25,655 nt of DNA from CAYYVJ01 sp964475115. GTDB taxonomy: Bacteria > Bacillota > Clostridia > Lachnospirales > Lachnospiraceae. Positions 16,181 to 24,022 of the stretch are shown here, piece after piece (positions within the stretch are counted from its first letter, which is position 1; the number at the start of each line of letters is the position of its first letter). The notes under the pieces are model-generated. The model was not told the DNA's origin. It saw nothing but the letters and a program-made list of their open reading frames with translations, and made no database searches. The translations under genes and the position numbers were made by a program. Location of the stretch: assembly GCA_964475115.1 (NCBI GenBank), contig CAYYVJ010000023.1:1-25655 (forward strand), given 5' to 3'.

Positions 16181-17710
16181 TTAACCGTTGTCTTTTTTCA
16201 AGTCCTTCAAGAAGCTATATACAATAATAATCATAATAATTCCTAACGGAAAAGCCGCCACAATAGACAAGGTCTGTAACATAGAAAGGGTACTTTCTGA
16301 AAATAATAATGAAACTGGTAATAAAAGGAATACCACTGACCAAAAGATTCTAAGACTTTTTCTTGGCTCTGCAGCCTTCTGAATATCTTTTTCTGAATAA
16401 CCAGCTACTACTAAAGTGATAGCATCAAAGGTACTAGCATAAAAGAGTATCATTGCTACAATAAGTACGAATAATGCAATATTGGTAACTGGTAATTGGT
16501 CAAATATCTGTAATATCACTTGGGAAGGTGAAACACCTGCTGCCAATTGACCCGCTATATCTACGACTCCGTGAGTTTGTTGATATAGTCCAAATCCACC
16601 AAAGGTAATGAAGGATGTAAATGTTCCTAACAGACCACAAGTTAACCCGCCAAGTATGGTTTGCTTAATGGTTCTACCTTCTGAAATCCTGGCAATAAAG
16701 AAAGGTGTCGCTACAAACCAAGCAATCCAATATGCCCAATAGAATATAGTCCAATCTTGTGGAAATCCTGTGCCTCCTGTACCTGAAAGTCTAAGTGGAT
16801 CCATCCAGGTAGCCATGCTAAAGAAGTTCTGTACTACATTTCCAATAGCGCTAATACCTGTTTCGATAATATATATTTTAGGTCCAAAGACTATAAATAT
16901 TCCAATTAGCACAGTAAATACTACAACACATGCACTAGCTAGGTGAGCAATTGCTTTCATTCCCCATAGTACTGCCACCATAAAAACAACGCCAATAATA
17001 ACTAAAATTAGAATAGATAAGAAAGGTGTTTCTTCGATTCCAAGTAGTCTCGCCATAGCCTCTGCTAGCAAAGGTGTAGCTAGAGAGAAGGTCGTTGCTG
17101 TTCCTGCTAACAAACCTACTACTGCAAATATATCGATTACTCTTCCAGGTAGTTTATCTGTATTTCCTTTTAAGACAGAACGACATGCTTCTGATAATGT
17201 CTGGCGCTCTCTTTTCTTTACAAACATCATATAGGCATAAGCTGCTGCTGGTAATATATAAAATGCCCATGGAATAGGACCCCAATGAAACAAAGGATAA
17301 GAAGATGCCATATCTTGTTTCTGTGCCAATGACATGCTATCCATGGCAAATGGTGTTGCTTCATAGTAATAAGCCCATTCGATAAGAGACCAATATAAGA
17401 TATCTGCAGCCATGGTAGATGTAAATATCATGGCACCCCAGCTAAAGTTTTTATATCTAGGTTTATCTAATTTTCCAAACTGTATACTTCCATATTTTGA
17501 AAATGCCAACCATATGGCTATCAATAAAATTCCTAGTCCCAATAGAATATAAAAGAAACCTAGTTCATTTACCAATACTTGGCGTAAAAAACCAATAGCC
17601 CTTTCCGCTCTCTCTGGTGAAAGCATTAATGCAATGGATGTTACAAATATAATAACTAAAGGTATTATGGTAATTCCCCAGTCAATGGTACTTTTTTTCT
17701 TCGTGTTCAT
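16181..17710 (-). CDS. BCCT-family transporter (choline/betaine/carnitine type)
   Basis: 509 residues with about twelve membrane segments and a short charged N-terminus, as in the betaine/choline/carnitine transporter family. The signature WTIFYWAYWIAW followed by FFIARISEGRT is clear. The third-helix segment, residues 96-107, reads FTSTMAADILYW and lacks the Gly-Met-Gly-Ile-Gly stretch of Na+-coupled BetP. That resembles the Na+-independent CaiT group and suggests antiport or uniport rather than sodium symport, which is an inference. The exact substrate cannot be read from sequence. Its promoter shares an operator with the choline kinase/cytidylyltransferase gene, favouring choline. It heads the glycine cleavage operon, so a methylamine linked to glycine metabolism, such as betaine or sarcosine, remains possible. 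ATG at 17710 follows TGGAGGA. Confidence 0.88.
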   Translation of the reverse strand: MNTKKKSTIDWGITIIPLVIIFVTSIALMLSPERAERAIGFLRQVLVNELGFFYILLGLGILLIAIWLAFSKYGSIQFGKLDKPRYKNFSWGAMIFTSTMAADILYWSLIEWAYYYEATPFAMDSMSLAQKQDMASSYPLFHWGPIPWAFYILPAAAYAYMMFVKKRERQTLSEACRSVLKGNTDKLPGRVIDIFAVVGLLAGTATTFSLATPLLAEAMARLLGIEETPFLSILILVIIGVVFMVAVLWGMKAIAHLASACVVVFTVLIGIFIVFGPKIYIIETGISAIGNVVQNFFSMATWMDPLRLSGTGGTGFPQDWTIFYWAYWIAWFVATPFFIARISEGRTIKQTILGGLTCGLLGTFTSFITFGGFGLYQQTHGVVDIAGQLAAGVSPSQVILQIFDQLPVTNIALFVLIVAMILFYASTFDAITLVVAGYSEKDIQKAAEPRKSLRIFWSVVFLLLPVSLLFSESTLSMLQTLSIVAAFPLGIIMIIIVYSFLKDLKKDNG

Positions 17711-17723
17711 AGATCCTCCAGGT

Positions 17724-17759
17724 TGTTCAAAATTCTTTATTTTTTTTCATCTGTGAACA
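17724..17759. promoter_or_regulatory. TGTTCA-N24-TGAACA operator candidate, BCCT proximal copy
   Basis: TGTTCA (17724-17729) and TGAACA (17754-17759) have the same 24-base spacing as the copy at 4694-4729. On the minus strand the repeat starts on the last base of the -10 and ends just before the ribosome site, exactly as at the licC-licA gene. Confidence 0.7.
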
Positions 17760-17787
17760 TCTTACCAAAACTATTGTTCATTGTCAA
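17759..17787 (-). promoter_or_regulatory. Promoter of the BCCT-gcv operon
   Basis: On the minus strand, TTGACA (17782-17787) and TAAGAT (17759-17764) are 17 bases apart. Operator candidates cover both hexamers. Confidence 0.85.
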
Positions 17788-17810
17788 TCTATTTTTTCAT
17801 TTTTTGAACA
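17775..17810. promoter_or_regulatory. TGTTCA-N24-TGAACA operator candidate, BCCT distal copy
   Basis: TGTTCA (17775-17780) and TGAACA (17805-17810), again with 24 bases between. The -35 hexamer lies inside this repeat. Its near half-site is 21 bases from that of the proximal copy. Confidence 0.65.
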
Positions 17811-17814
17811 CCTT

Positions 17815-17888
17815 TTTTGTGTACCAGGTACACTTACAAAAAGATTACGAAGTCGTAAGAAAAACGTAAGTGTACCTGGTACACAAAA
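17815..17888. repeat. Nested palindromic element, full copy 3
   Basis: Arms of 23 bases pair perfectly (17815-17837 with 17866-17888; core GTGTACCAGGTACACTTAC). The centre holds a second palindrome, TTACGA-AG-TCGTAA. Read on the opposite strand it aligns without gaps over 64 bases to copy 2 at 6514. It lies between the terminator of 17958 and the BCCT promoter. Confidence 0.88.
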
Positions 17889-17907
17889 CGAAAAACGACA
17901 AGATCGC

Positions 17908-17941
17908 AAAAAAGGGCCAGACACTAAATGTGTCTGACCCT
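17908..17941 (-). terminator. Rho-independent terminator of the choline-binding protein at 17958
   Basis: On the minus strand, AGGGTCAGACAC and GTGTCTGGCCCT form a 12-pair stem (one G-U) around a five-base loop. Five to six T follow directly. Confidence 0.92.
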
Positions 17942-17957
17942 GAATATGTTTATGAAA

Positions 17958-19268
17958 TTACTTTACAAATTTTCTTGCTGTTCCAACGCCTGAAGAACTG
18001 CTTAGGACATAAGAATCATAGGTTCCTGATGTTGTAGGTGTTGTCACTGTCCATTTACTATTTACTTTGTAGATAGTAGTGTTCTTCAACATTACACCAT
18101 TTTGATCAAATGCAAATACCTTTGAAGAAATCGTTGTTTGTAATAAATCATCTGCTGCTGTACCTTTGTACATTTTACCATTTGATCCAAAGTAATATCG
18201 ATTTCCGTCTATGGTTTGCCAGTTGCCTTGTACTAATGAACCACTTGATGTGAAATAGAGATCTCCACCATCAATATCTTCAACTAAGCCAACTGCCATT
18301 TCTCCAATTCTTTTACCATATAAAGAACCGCCTGTTGTATCTATATCTTTTTGTGTTGCTAAGTAGTACCATTTACCACCTGTATTTAACCATCCGGTTT
18401 TTAATGTTCCGTTATCATTATAATATTGATAGAAAGAACCTGTAGAACCAGTAGGTGAATTTACTTCTGCTGCTTTTACTAGAACCCATCCTGTTTGCAT
18501 ACGTCCTGTGCTAGGATCTAAATAAAAATATTCTTTTTCGCCATTGTTATATAGTTCTAAAGCACCTGTTTCCATTAATCCTTCATCATTAAAGTAATAC
18601 CAATAAGAGCCTTCTTTTGCCCATCCAGCTTCTCTTCTAGTACCATCTGCTTCAAAGAAATAAGTCTTACTTGTTGTGCTAGAACTTCCTGGTCCATAAC
18701 TAGTAGATGATGTTGATACTGTTTGGAATCCTGTCTTCATAGACCCTTGATCAACTGTACCAAAGTAATAATATTCAGCATCTATTTCAACTAATCCGTG
18801 TACCATTTCTCCTTCTGCAAATCCATCAATGAATCCGTCTGAGAAATAATACCATGCATTTCCTAAGTATTTCCATCCTGTAACCATTTCTCCGCTTGGG
18901 CTAAAATAATACCATGCATTGCTGCTTCCTGCTGCTGGTCCATTTGATGATGCGGATTTAGTAAGTTTCTTCCATCCTGTTGTCATTGCACCTGACGCGT
19001 CAAAGTAATATCCAGCTACTTCATCTTCACCCCAACCTGTTACCATAGCTCCATCGTAATCCATGTAGTACCATAGTCCGTTTTGAGATGTTTGTAACCA
19101 CTGTCCCTGCATCATTCTGCCATTTTGATAATAACGCCATACTATATCTCTGCCACTTTGGATTTGCTCCCATCCATTTACAACTGCAGCATTACTAATG
19201 GTGGCTGTTCCTATAAGCAAAGTAAACATTGCAAATAGTATCGCTATTGTCTTTGTAGTCTTTTTCAT
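17958..19268 (-). CDS. Secreted protein built almost wholly of choline-binding repeats
   Basis: 436 residues from ATG at 19268, which has GGAAGGAG seven bases upstream; an in-frame ATG at 19295 lacks a site and would put nine polar residues before the signal peptide. Residues 1-27 are a signal peptide ending near SNA. The rest is irregular CW_binding_1-type repeats (GWK...AWYYFSPSGEMVTG, SYWYYFNDEGLMETG, GKWYYLATQ). Two Ser/Thr/Gly/Pro-rich insertions, SASSNGPAAGSSN and TSSTSYGPGSSSTTSKT, lie within repeats, and a non-repeat tail ends at residue 436. No catalytic domain is visible. It is probably a surface scaffold or adhesin held on phosphocholine-bearing polymer. It has its own promoter and terminator, just downstream of the licD operon. 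Confidence 0.87.
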   Translation of the reverse strand: MKKTTKTIAILFAMFTLLIGTATISNAAVVNGWEQIQSGRDIVWRYYQNGRMMQGQWLQTSQNGLWYYMDYDGAMVTGWGEDEVAGYYFDASGAMTTGWKKLTKSASSNGPAAGSSNAWYYFSPSGEMVTGWKYLGNAWYYFSDGFIDGFAEGEMVHGLVEIDAEYYYFGTVDQGSMKTGFQTVSTSSTSYGPGSSSTTSKTYFFEADGTRREAGWAKEGSYWYYFNDEGLMETGALELYNNGEKEYFYLDPSTGRMQTGWVLVKAAEVNSPTGSTGSFYQYYNDNGTLKTGWLNTGGKWYYLATQKDIDTTGGSLYGKRIGEMAVGLVEDIDGGDLYFTSSGSLVQGNWQTIDGNRYYFGSNGKMYKGTAADDLLQTTISSKVFAFDQNGVMLKNTTIYKVNSKWTVTTPTTSGTYDSYVLSSSSGVGTARKFVK

Positions 19269-19334
19269 AATCCTACTCCTTCCCGTAAAAAACACCTTAG
19301 TTTCTTCTATATTACATTTTATTACATATACTAA

Positions 19335-19363
19335 ATTCTACCATCTATGGAATAATTAATCAA
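19335..19363 (-). promoter_or_regulatory. Promoter of the choline-binding protein at 17958-19268
   Basis: On the minus strand, TTGATT (19358-19363) and TAGAAT (19335-19340) are separated by 17 bases. A leader of about 60 bases precedes GGAAGGAG and the start. Confidence 0.75.
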
Positions 19364-19371
19364 GTTCGCTA

Positions 19372-19401
19372 GCATAAGATTTTCTTACGTTTTTCTTATG
19401 C
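19372..19401 (-). other. Hairpin immediately after licD
   Basis: GCATAAGA (19372-19379) and TCTTATGC (19394-19401) form an eight-pair stem one base after the licD stop. No T run follows on the minus strand, so it is not a classical terminator; it may stabilise the transcript end. Its loop region shares 15 bases (TAAGAAAAACGTAAG on the minus strand) with the palindromic element at 17856-17870. Confidence 0.5.
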
Positions 19402-19402
19402 C

Positions 19403-20257
19403 CTAAAACTCTACATAGAACCCTTTATCTTCCAAGTCACCATGACTTGGTCTTCGTTTATCTTCTGGAGGCAATGTCATGTATTCACCATATACTGTCT
19501 TTAAGACCTTATCATATCCCTTTGGTGCCATTAAGCTATAACCTTCAAATTCTACGTTTATGACATGCTCAGATCCAGCTTTTTCAAACAACATATGTGT
19601 ATAACCCGGATCGTAATTACTATAGTAACATAGTCTACTATTCTTATTATTCTGCCTAACCGCCATCTTTGCTTCTAGACGGTAAATCTTTTCCATGGGA
19701 ATGCATTTTCCTATCGTAGCAAGTACTCTGACTTGAACTTTAGCAAGACCTTTGTATTTACTATAATCTAGCTTCCATCTGTGCCCCATTGCAAGACCAT
19801 ATACCATCTTCATGATGAGAACCTGCATGTTTCTCTTCCACTTATTCTCAGATATATCATCTATTATAAATAAATCTACACAGATATGATTTAATTCATT
19901 TCCATAAAACCTAGTCTCTTCATTTTCCTCGGTCTTACGACTTTTTTTATAAATAAGCTTTGGAGTAAAGTCATAGAAAACCTTTCCGCCACCTATATCC
20001 TTTGACAATAATAGTTGAATATCTTTATCCAGCTCTCCTGGAGCCACTTTAATAAACTTCTCATAGTCTGCTCTCATAAAAGCGATATCTACATCATCAT
20101 CCCAAGGTACAAAGCCTTTGTGCCTAATTGCACCGATTAAGGTACCAGCATCTAAAAGGTATTTAATCTTATGTTTTCTACAGATGCGGTCTACTTCTAT
20201 AAGAATCGCAAGGTTTACTTTTTGAACCTTTTGTATCATAGTGAGTTCTGCTTCCAT
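19403..20257 (-). CDS. LicD-family phosphocholine transferase
   Basis: 284 residues. The N-terminal part CRKHKIKYLLDAGTLIGAIR followed by HKGFVPWDDDVDIAF is the hallmark of the LicD family (PF04991), with the aspartates of DDDVD expected to bind metal. No signal peptide or membrane segment is seen, consistent with cytosolic transfer of phosphocholine from CDP-choline to a lipid-linked glycan precursor. The family also contains transferases for other groups, but the choline kinase/cytidylyltransferase fusion and three choline-binding proteins nearby make phosphocholine the best reading. ATG at 20257 has AGGAG seven bases upstream. It is the last gene of the operon, ten bases after rfbH. Confidence 0.87.
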   Translation of the reverse strand: MEAELTMIQKVQKVNLAILIEVDRICRKHKIKYLLDAGTLIGAIRHKGFVPWDDDVDIAFMRADYEKFIKVAPGELDKDIQLLLSKDIGGGKVFYDFTPKLIYKKSRKTEENEETRFYGNELNHICVDLFIIDDISENKWKRNMQVLIMKMVYGLAMGHRWKLDYSKYKGLAKVQVRVLATIGKCIPMEKIYRLEAKMAVRQNNKNSRLCYYSNYDPGYTHMLFEKAGSEHVINVEFEGYSLMAPKGYDKVLKTVYGEYMTLPPEDKRRPSHGDLEDKGFYVEF

Positions 20258-20267
20258 CCTATTTCTC

Positions 20268-21605
20268 CTAAGCTATGGCTTCTTTTATTATCTTTGCCAT
20301 ATAGTCAATCATCTCATCTGTCATTCCTGGATAAACACCTACCCAAAAAGTATCTGTCATAATGCGCTCTGTATTCTTTAACTCTCCAACCACTCGGTAT
20401 CCTTCCCCAGTCGCTCTCATCGTATCAAAGCAAGGGTGCTTAATAATGTTTCCAGCAAAGAGCATTCTTGTCTGAACTCCTTTGCTCTCTATATATTGTA
20501 CCACCTTACTACGGTCTACGCCTTCTTTACAAGTGATTAAGAAACCAAACCAACTAGGTTTTGAGTTTTCACATGCTTCTGGTAGAAGAATCTTATCTTC
20601 TGAACCTAATAAAGCTGCTTTTAGACGATCAAAGTTATGTCTTCTTCTTTCTATAAAAGTAGGAAGTTTCTTTATCTGAGCACAACCTACAGCTGCTTGC
20701 ATATCTGTTGCCTGAAGGTTATATCCAAAATGTGAATATACATATTTATGATCATATCCTAATGGTAATTCTCCGTATTTTATATCAAAACGGTGTCCAC
20801 ATAAATTATCTACACCAGATGGACATCTACAATCTCTACCCCAGTCTCGGAAAGAACGAATGATACGATTTAGCAAAGGATTGTCCGTATATACAGCTCC
20901 CCCTTCTCCCATCGTCATATGATGAGGTGGGTAAAAGCTTGAAGTACCAATGTCACCAATGGTTCCCGTATATTTTTCTTCTCCATCTATTTCATACTTA
21001 CTACCAAGTGCATCGCAGTTATCTTCTACTAACCATAAGTTATGTTTCTTACAAAACTCACTTACTGCAGATAAATCAAAAGGATTTCCTAATGTATGAG
21101 CAATCATCACTGCCTTTGTCTTAGGGGAAAGAGCTTCTTCTAGCATATTAATATCAATATTATATTGTGCTAAGGTTACATCTACAAATACTGGAATGGC
21201 ACCATATTGAATCATAGGTGTCACAGTTGTAGGGAAACCAGCTGCCACGGTAATCACTTCATCGCCTCTTTTAATCTGTCTATCCTTTAATAAAGGAGAA
21301 GTTAAGGTCATAAAGGCACATAAGTTTGCTGAAGAACCTGAATTTACGATTGAGCAATATTTCACTCCTAGAAACTTCCCAAATTCACGCTCAAATTCCT
21401 CCGTATATCTACCCGCTGTCAACCAAAATTCCAGTGAGCTATCTACTAGATTTACCATTTCTTCATGGTCATAGACACGAGAAGCATAGGAAATTCGATC
21501 ACCTTCTTTAAAGGGTGCCTTTTTATTATGGTAGGTGTCATGATATTCTTTGGTTAATTCCAGCATCTTTTCTCTAGCTTGATTTTCTGTCATATTATGA
21601 AACAT
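20268..21605 (-). CDS. rfbH: CDP-4-keto-6-deoxyglucose-3-dehydrase (E1)
   Basis: 445 residues, the expected length. It is a PMP/PLP fold enzyme of the DegT family that removes the C3 hydroxyl of CDP-4-keto-6-deoxyglucose. Two family marks are visible. The usual PLP lysine is replaced by a His pair (FYPPHHMTMGEGG, His228/229), and a [2Fe-2S] cysteine set C-x1-C-x7-C (Cys259, 261, 269) with an upstream Cys197 matches the Yersinia/Salmonella E1 arrangement. The start at 21605 has AGGAGA eight bases upstream and overlaps the rfbG end by 11 bases. The partner reductase (E3, rfbI/ddhD) is not in the window. Confidence 0.93.
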   Translation of the reverse strand: MFHNMTENQAREKMLELTKEYHDTYHNKKAPFKEGDRISYASRVYDHEEMVNLVDSSLEFWLTAGRYTEEFEREFGKFLGVKYCSIVNSGSSANLCAFMTLTSPLLKDRQIKRGDEVITVAAGFPTTVTPMIQYGAIPVFVDVTLAQYNIDINMLEEALSPKTKAVMIAHTLGNPFDLSAVSEFCKKHNLWLVEDNCDALGSKYEIDGEEKYTGTIGDIGTSSFYPPHHMTMGEGGAVYTDNPLLNRIIRSFRDWGRDCRCPSGVDNLCGHRFDIKYGELPLGYDHKYVYSHFGYNLQATDMQAAVGCAQIKKLPTFIERRRHNFDRLKAALLGSEDKILLPEACENSKPSWFGFLITCKEGVDRSKVVQYIESKGVQTRMLFAGNIIKHPCFDTMRATGEGYRVVGELKNTERIMTDTFWVGVYPGMTDEMIDYMAKIIKEAIA

Positions 21606-22650
21606 AATTAAATTCTCCTATCTGTCTATCCATACAAGCGCTTATATCTTCGCCTTTATTATATATCTTGGACCATTCCACTGTTTTTTCAATTGCTTCT
21701 TCTACTCCCCATACAGGCTTCCAAGCAAAGGTTTTCTTAATTTTAGAGCAATCTAACTTAAGGAAATTGGCCTCATGAGGTCCACCATCATATTTATTCT
21801 CCCAAGTAACATTCTCTCCCCACTTTTTGCAGAAGATATCCACAAGCTCTCCTGTGGTAACACAATCTTTATCATCAGGCCCAACATTATAGTAGCCTTC
21901 CTGTTTTTTATCCTCATACTGCTTTGCAGCTATCATTAAGTATACAGATAAGGGTTCTAGAACATGTTGGTAAGGTCGAGTTGAATGTGGGTTTCGGACT
22001 ATAATAGCTTCTCCCTTTATAGCTGCTCGAACGCAATCTGGTAGAATTCGATCATTGGCAAAATCTCCACCGCCAATGACATTTCCAGCTCTTGCTGTGG
22101 AAATAGCCGTATCCCTATCTTGGAAAAAAGAACTTTTATAACTATGAGTAACTAATTCCGAACAAGACTTACTATTGGAGTATGGGTCATAGCCATCTAA
22201 TGGATCGCTTTCCCTATAGCCCCACTCCCATTCACGATTTTCATATACTTTATCCGTAGTTACATTCAAAAAGGATTTCACATTTTCACTTTTCCTAATA
22301 CATTCTAAAATATGAAGAGTACCCATAACATTGGTTTCATAAGTATATACGGGATCCTTGTAAGAATCTCTTACTATAGGTTGAGCAGCCAAATGAAACA
22401 CGATCTCTGGGTCTGACTCAGAAAATGCCTCCCACAATTTATCTAAATCTCGAATATCTCCGATTACAGAATTCATCTTATCCTCTAATTTACACATAGA
22501 AAAGAGATTTGGCTCTGTAGGTGGATTTAAGGAATATCCTGTAACAATAGCCCCAGCATTAATTAACATCTTACTTAGCCAAGTTCCTTTAAACCCTGTA
22601 TGTCCAGTAATAAATACTTTTTTCCCTTTATAAAAACTAATATCAAACAT
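21595..22650 (-). CDS. rfbG: CDP-glucose 4,6-dehydratase
   Basis: 351 residues, a short-chain dehydrogenase/reductase fold. The N-terminal GHTGFKGTWLSKML is the NAD-binding loop typical of RfbG. NVTTDKVYEN carries the catalytic Thr-Asp-Lys region and YDPYSNSKSCSE the Tyr-x3-Lys. STARAGNVIGGGDFANDRILPD is also highly characteristic. It converts CDP-glucose, made by RfbF, to CDP-4-keto-6-deoxyglucose for RfbH. ATG at 22650 follows GGAGG, 11 bases after the membrane protein gene. Confidence 0.95.
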   Translation of the reverse strand: MFDISFYKGKKVFITGHTGFKGTWLSKMLINAGAIVTGYSLNPPTEPNLFSMCKLEDKMNSVIGDIRDLDKLWEAFSESDPEIVFHLAAQPIVRDSYKDPVYTYETNVMGTLHILECIRKSENVKSFLNVTTDKVYENREWEWGYRESDPLDGYDPYSNSKSCSELVTHSYKSSFFQDRDTAISTARAGNVIGGGDFANDRILPDCVRAAIKGEAIIVRNPHSTRPYQHVLEPLSVYLMIAAKQYEDKKQEGYYNVGPDDKDCVTTGELVDIFCKKWGENVTWENKYDGGPHEANFLKLDCSKIKKTFAWKPVWGVEEAIEKTVEWSKIYNKGEDISACMDRQIGEFNYVS

Positions 22651-22661
22651 TTTTTCCTCCG

Positions 22662-24011
22662 CTATATACTAATCATGGTGCTCAAAAAAGATATGCTAGC
22701 TATAAATGCAATCCCCAATTTAAGCTGTTTTTCGTATTTCAAGGGACCATATTCCATTAATTTCTGGAATAAAAATACTGCTATTATAATAACTGCAAAA
22801 TACATAAACAAATAGGTCCTCCAGCTAGAAGCCCATACCGTTGGTGAAAATGCCATTACCATGCGGCTAGCAAGTCCAACCAGGAATAAAAAGCAGATAA
22901 ATAGGCTAGGAAGGATCTCTTCATAGATTAGGTAAAAAGATAACAAAATACATCCTATTACAAGACCAAGTAGGATAATAGGAAAATAACTACTTGCCTT
23001 CAAATAATTCTCTGCTGTTATGGTTCCATACTCAGTCAGAGCTTCACTCATCACTGTAATACCTGGAAATCCTTCTTCTAAAAGTCCTTTTAAAGGTCCA
23101 AAGACTAGGCTTACTAGCAAAGGTATACTTCCTATCACACGGTATAAGTTGTCCTGATATTTCTTCCATACAATAATACTGAGTAAGGCTGCAAAGACAA
23201 TAAATACCCAGTTACTATTAAAAATCAATTGATAACCAGCTGATGAAAATCCAATCTCTATTTTATCAAGAAAAGACAAGCTAGCATAATCTGAAAACCA
23301 AATAATAGTCTCATCTAAGGACCTCTTTTCATTTCCTGGGCTAAAAAGTGCTGATAGAAAACCAAGTGTAGCCACTAAGGCCTCTAGAGCAATAAACCAA
23401 TGAAAGCGTTTCTCTTTTATAAAATATAACAATGCTACTATAAAAACAGCTGTAGTAACTGCCGCCATCTGCTCTTGATTCACTCCATAGATTAAGGCAG
23501 CCAAATAAAAGAGGTACTCATAGCAGCGGATTTCTTTTCCGTCGTAATGTTTTCTTATAGGAATCATAGAAAACAAGCCTAGAGATAGCGTCCAAAAATA
23601 GGTGATTGTAGTTGCTTTCCAGCCTGCGGTGGACATATGTAGAAATGGATAAGTCAATATCATACATAAGATAAAGCAATTGGTTTTTATATTTTCCTTA
23701 GCGGCTGTCAATTTCGAAATAGACACAGCTGCCAACACAACCATGGCCGTATCCACAAGGATCCAAATAATATGTGGAAGTTTCCCCATAATTAAAGTCA
23801 CTACATTTATAATAATACGGGATGACCAATCCTGGTATTTGGAAACCACCATATAATAGATATAATGAGGTGTAATATCTACAAAATTCATTCCCTCTTC
23901 TATCACAAGGTCATCATTAATATGTGGAAGGCACAGATGTATGAGTAAATATAAGATTCCTAATACAAGAAAAGGAAAGTAGCTCTGCTTATAGTATTTT
24001 TTCATGTCCAT
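22662..24011 (-). CDS. Polytopic membrane protein, DUF6056-like, possible GT-C glycosyltransferase
   Basis: 449 residues with around eleven membrane segments. The first loop has INDDLVIEEG followed by DWSSRIIINVV; an acidic loop after the first helix with a nearby W-x-S-R pattern is typical of the DUF6056 group of membrane proteins in polysaccharide loci, distantly like GT-C glycosyltransferases. I cannot identify a donor or acceptor. It could instead be a polymerase-like protein. Position between CDP-sugar genes implies a role in the same glycan. ATG at 24005 has AGGGGG six bases upstream and may be the real start. Confidence 0.65.
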   Translation of the reverse strand: MDMKKYYKQSYFPFLVLGILYLLIHLCLPHINDDLVIEEGMNFVDITPHYIYYMVVSKYQDWSSRIIINVVTLIMGKLPHIIWILVDTAMVVLAAVSISKLTAAKENIKTNCFILCMILTYPFLHMSTAGWKATTITYFWTLSLGLFSMIPIRKHYDGKEIRCYEYLFYLAALIYGVNQEQMAAVTTAVFIVALLYFIKEKRFHWFIALEALVATLGFLSALFSPGNEKRSLDETIIWFSDYASLSFLDKIEIGFSSAGYQLIFNSNWVFIVFAALLSIIVWKKYQDNLYRVIGSIPLLVSLVFGPLKGLLEEGFPGITVMSEALTEYGTITAENYLKASSYFPIILLGLVIGCILLSFYLIYEEILPSLFICFLFLVGLASRMVMAFSPTVWASSWRTYLFMYFAVIIIAVFLFQKLMEYGPLKYEKQLKLGIAFIASISFLSTMISI

Positions 24012-24022
24012 CCCCCTTCCTT

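Noticed and set aside
19372..19401. Hairpin after licD as a rho-independent terminator
   Set aside because: The stem is AT-rich and no T run follows on the minus strand, so it is listed only as a hairpin.
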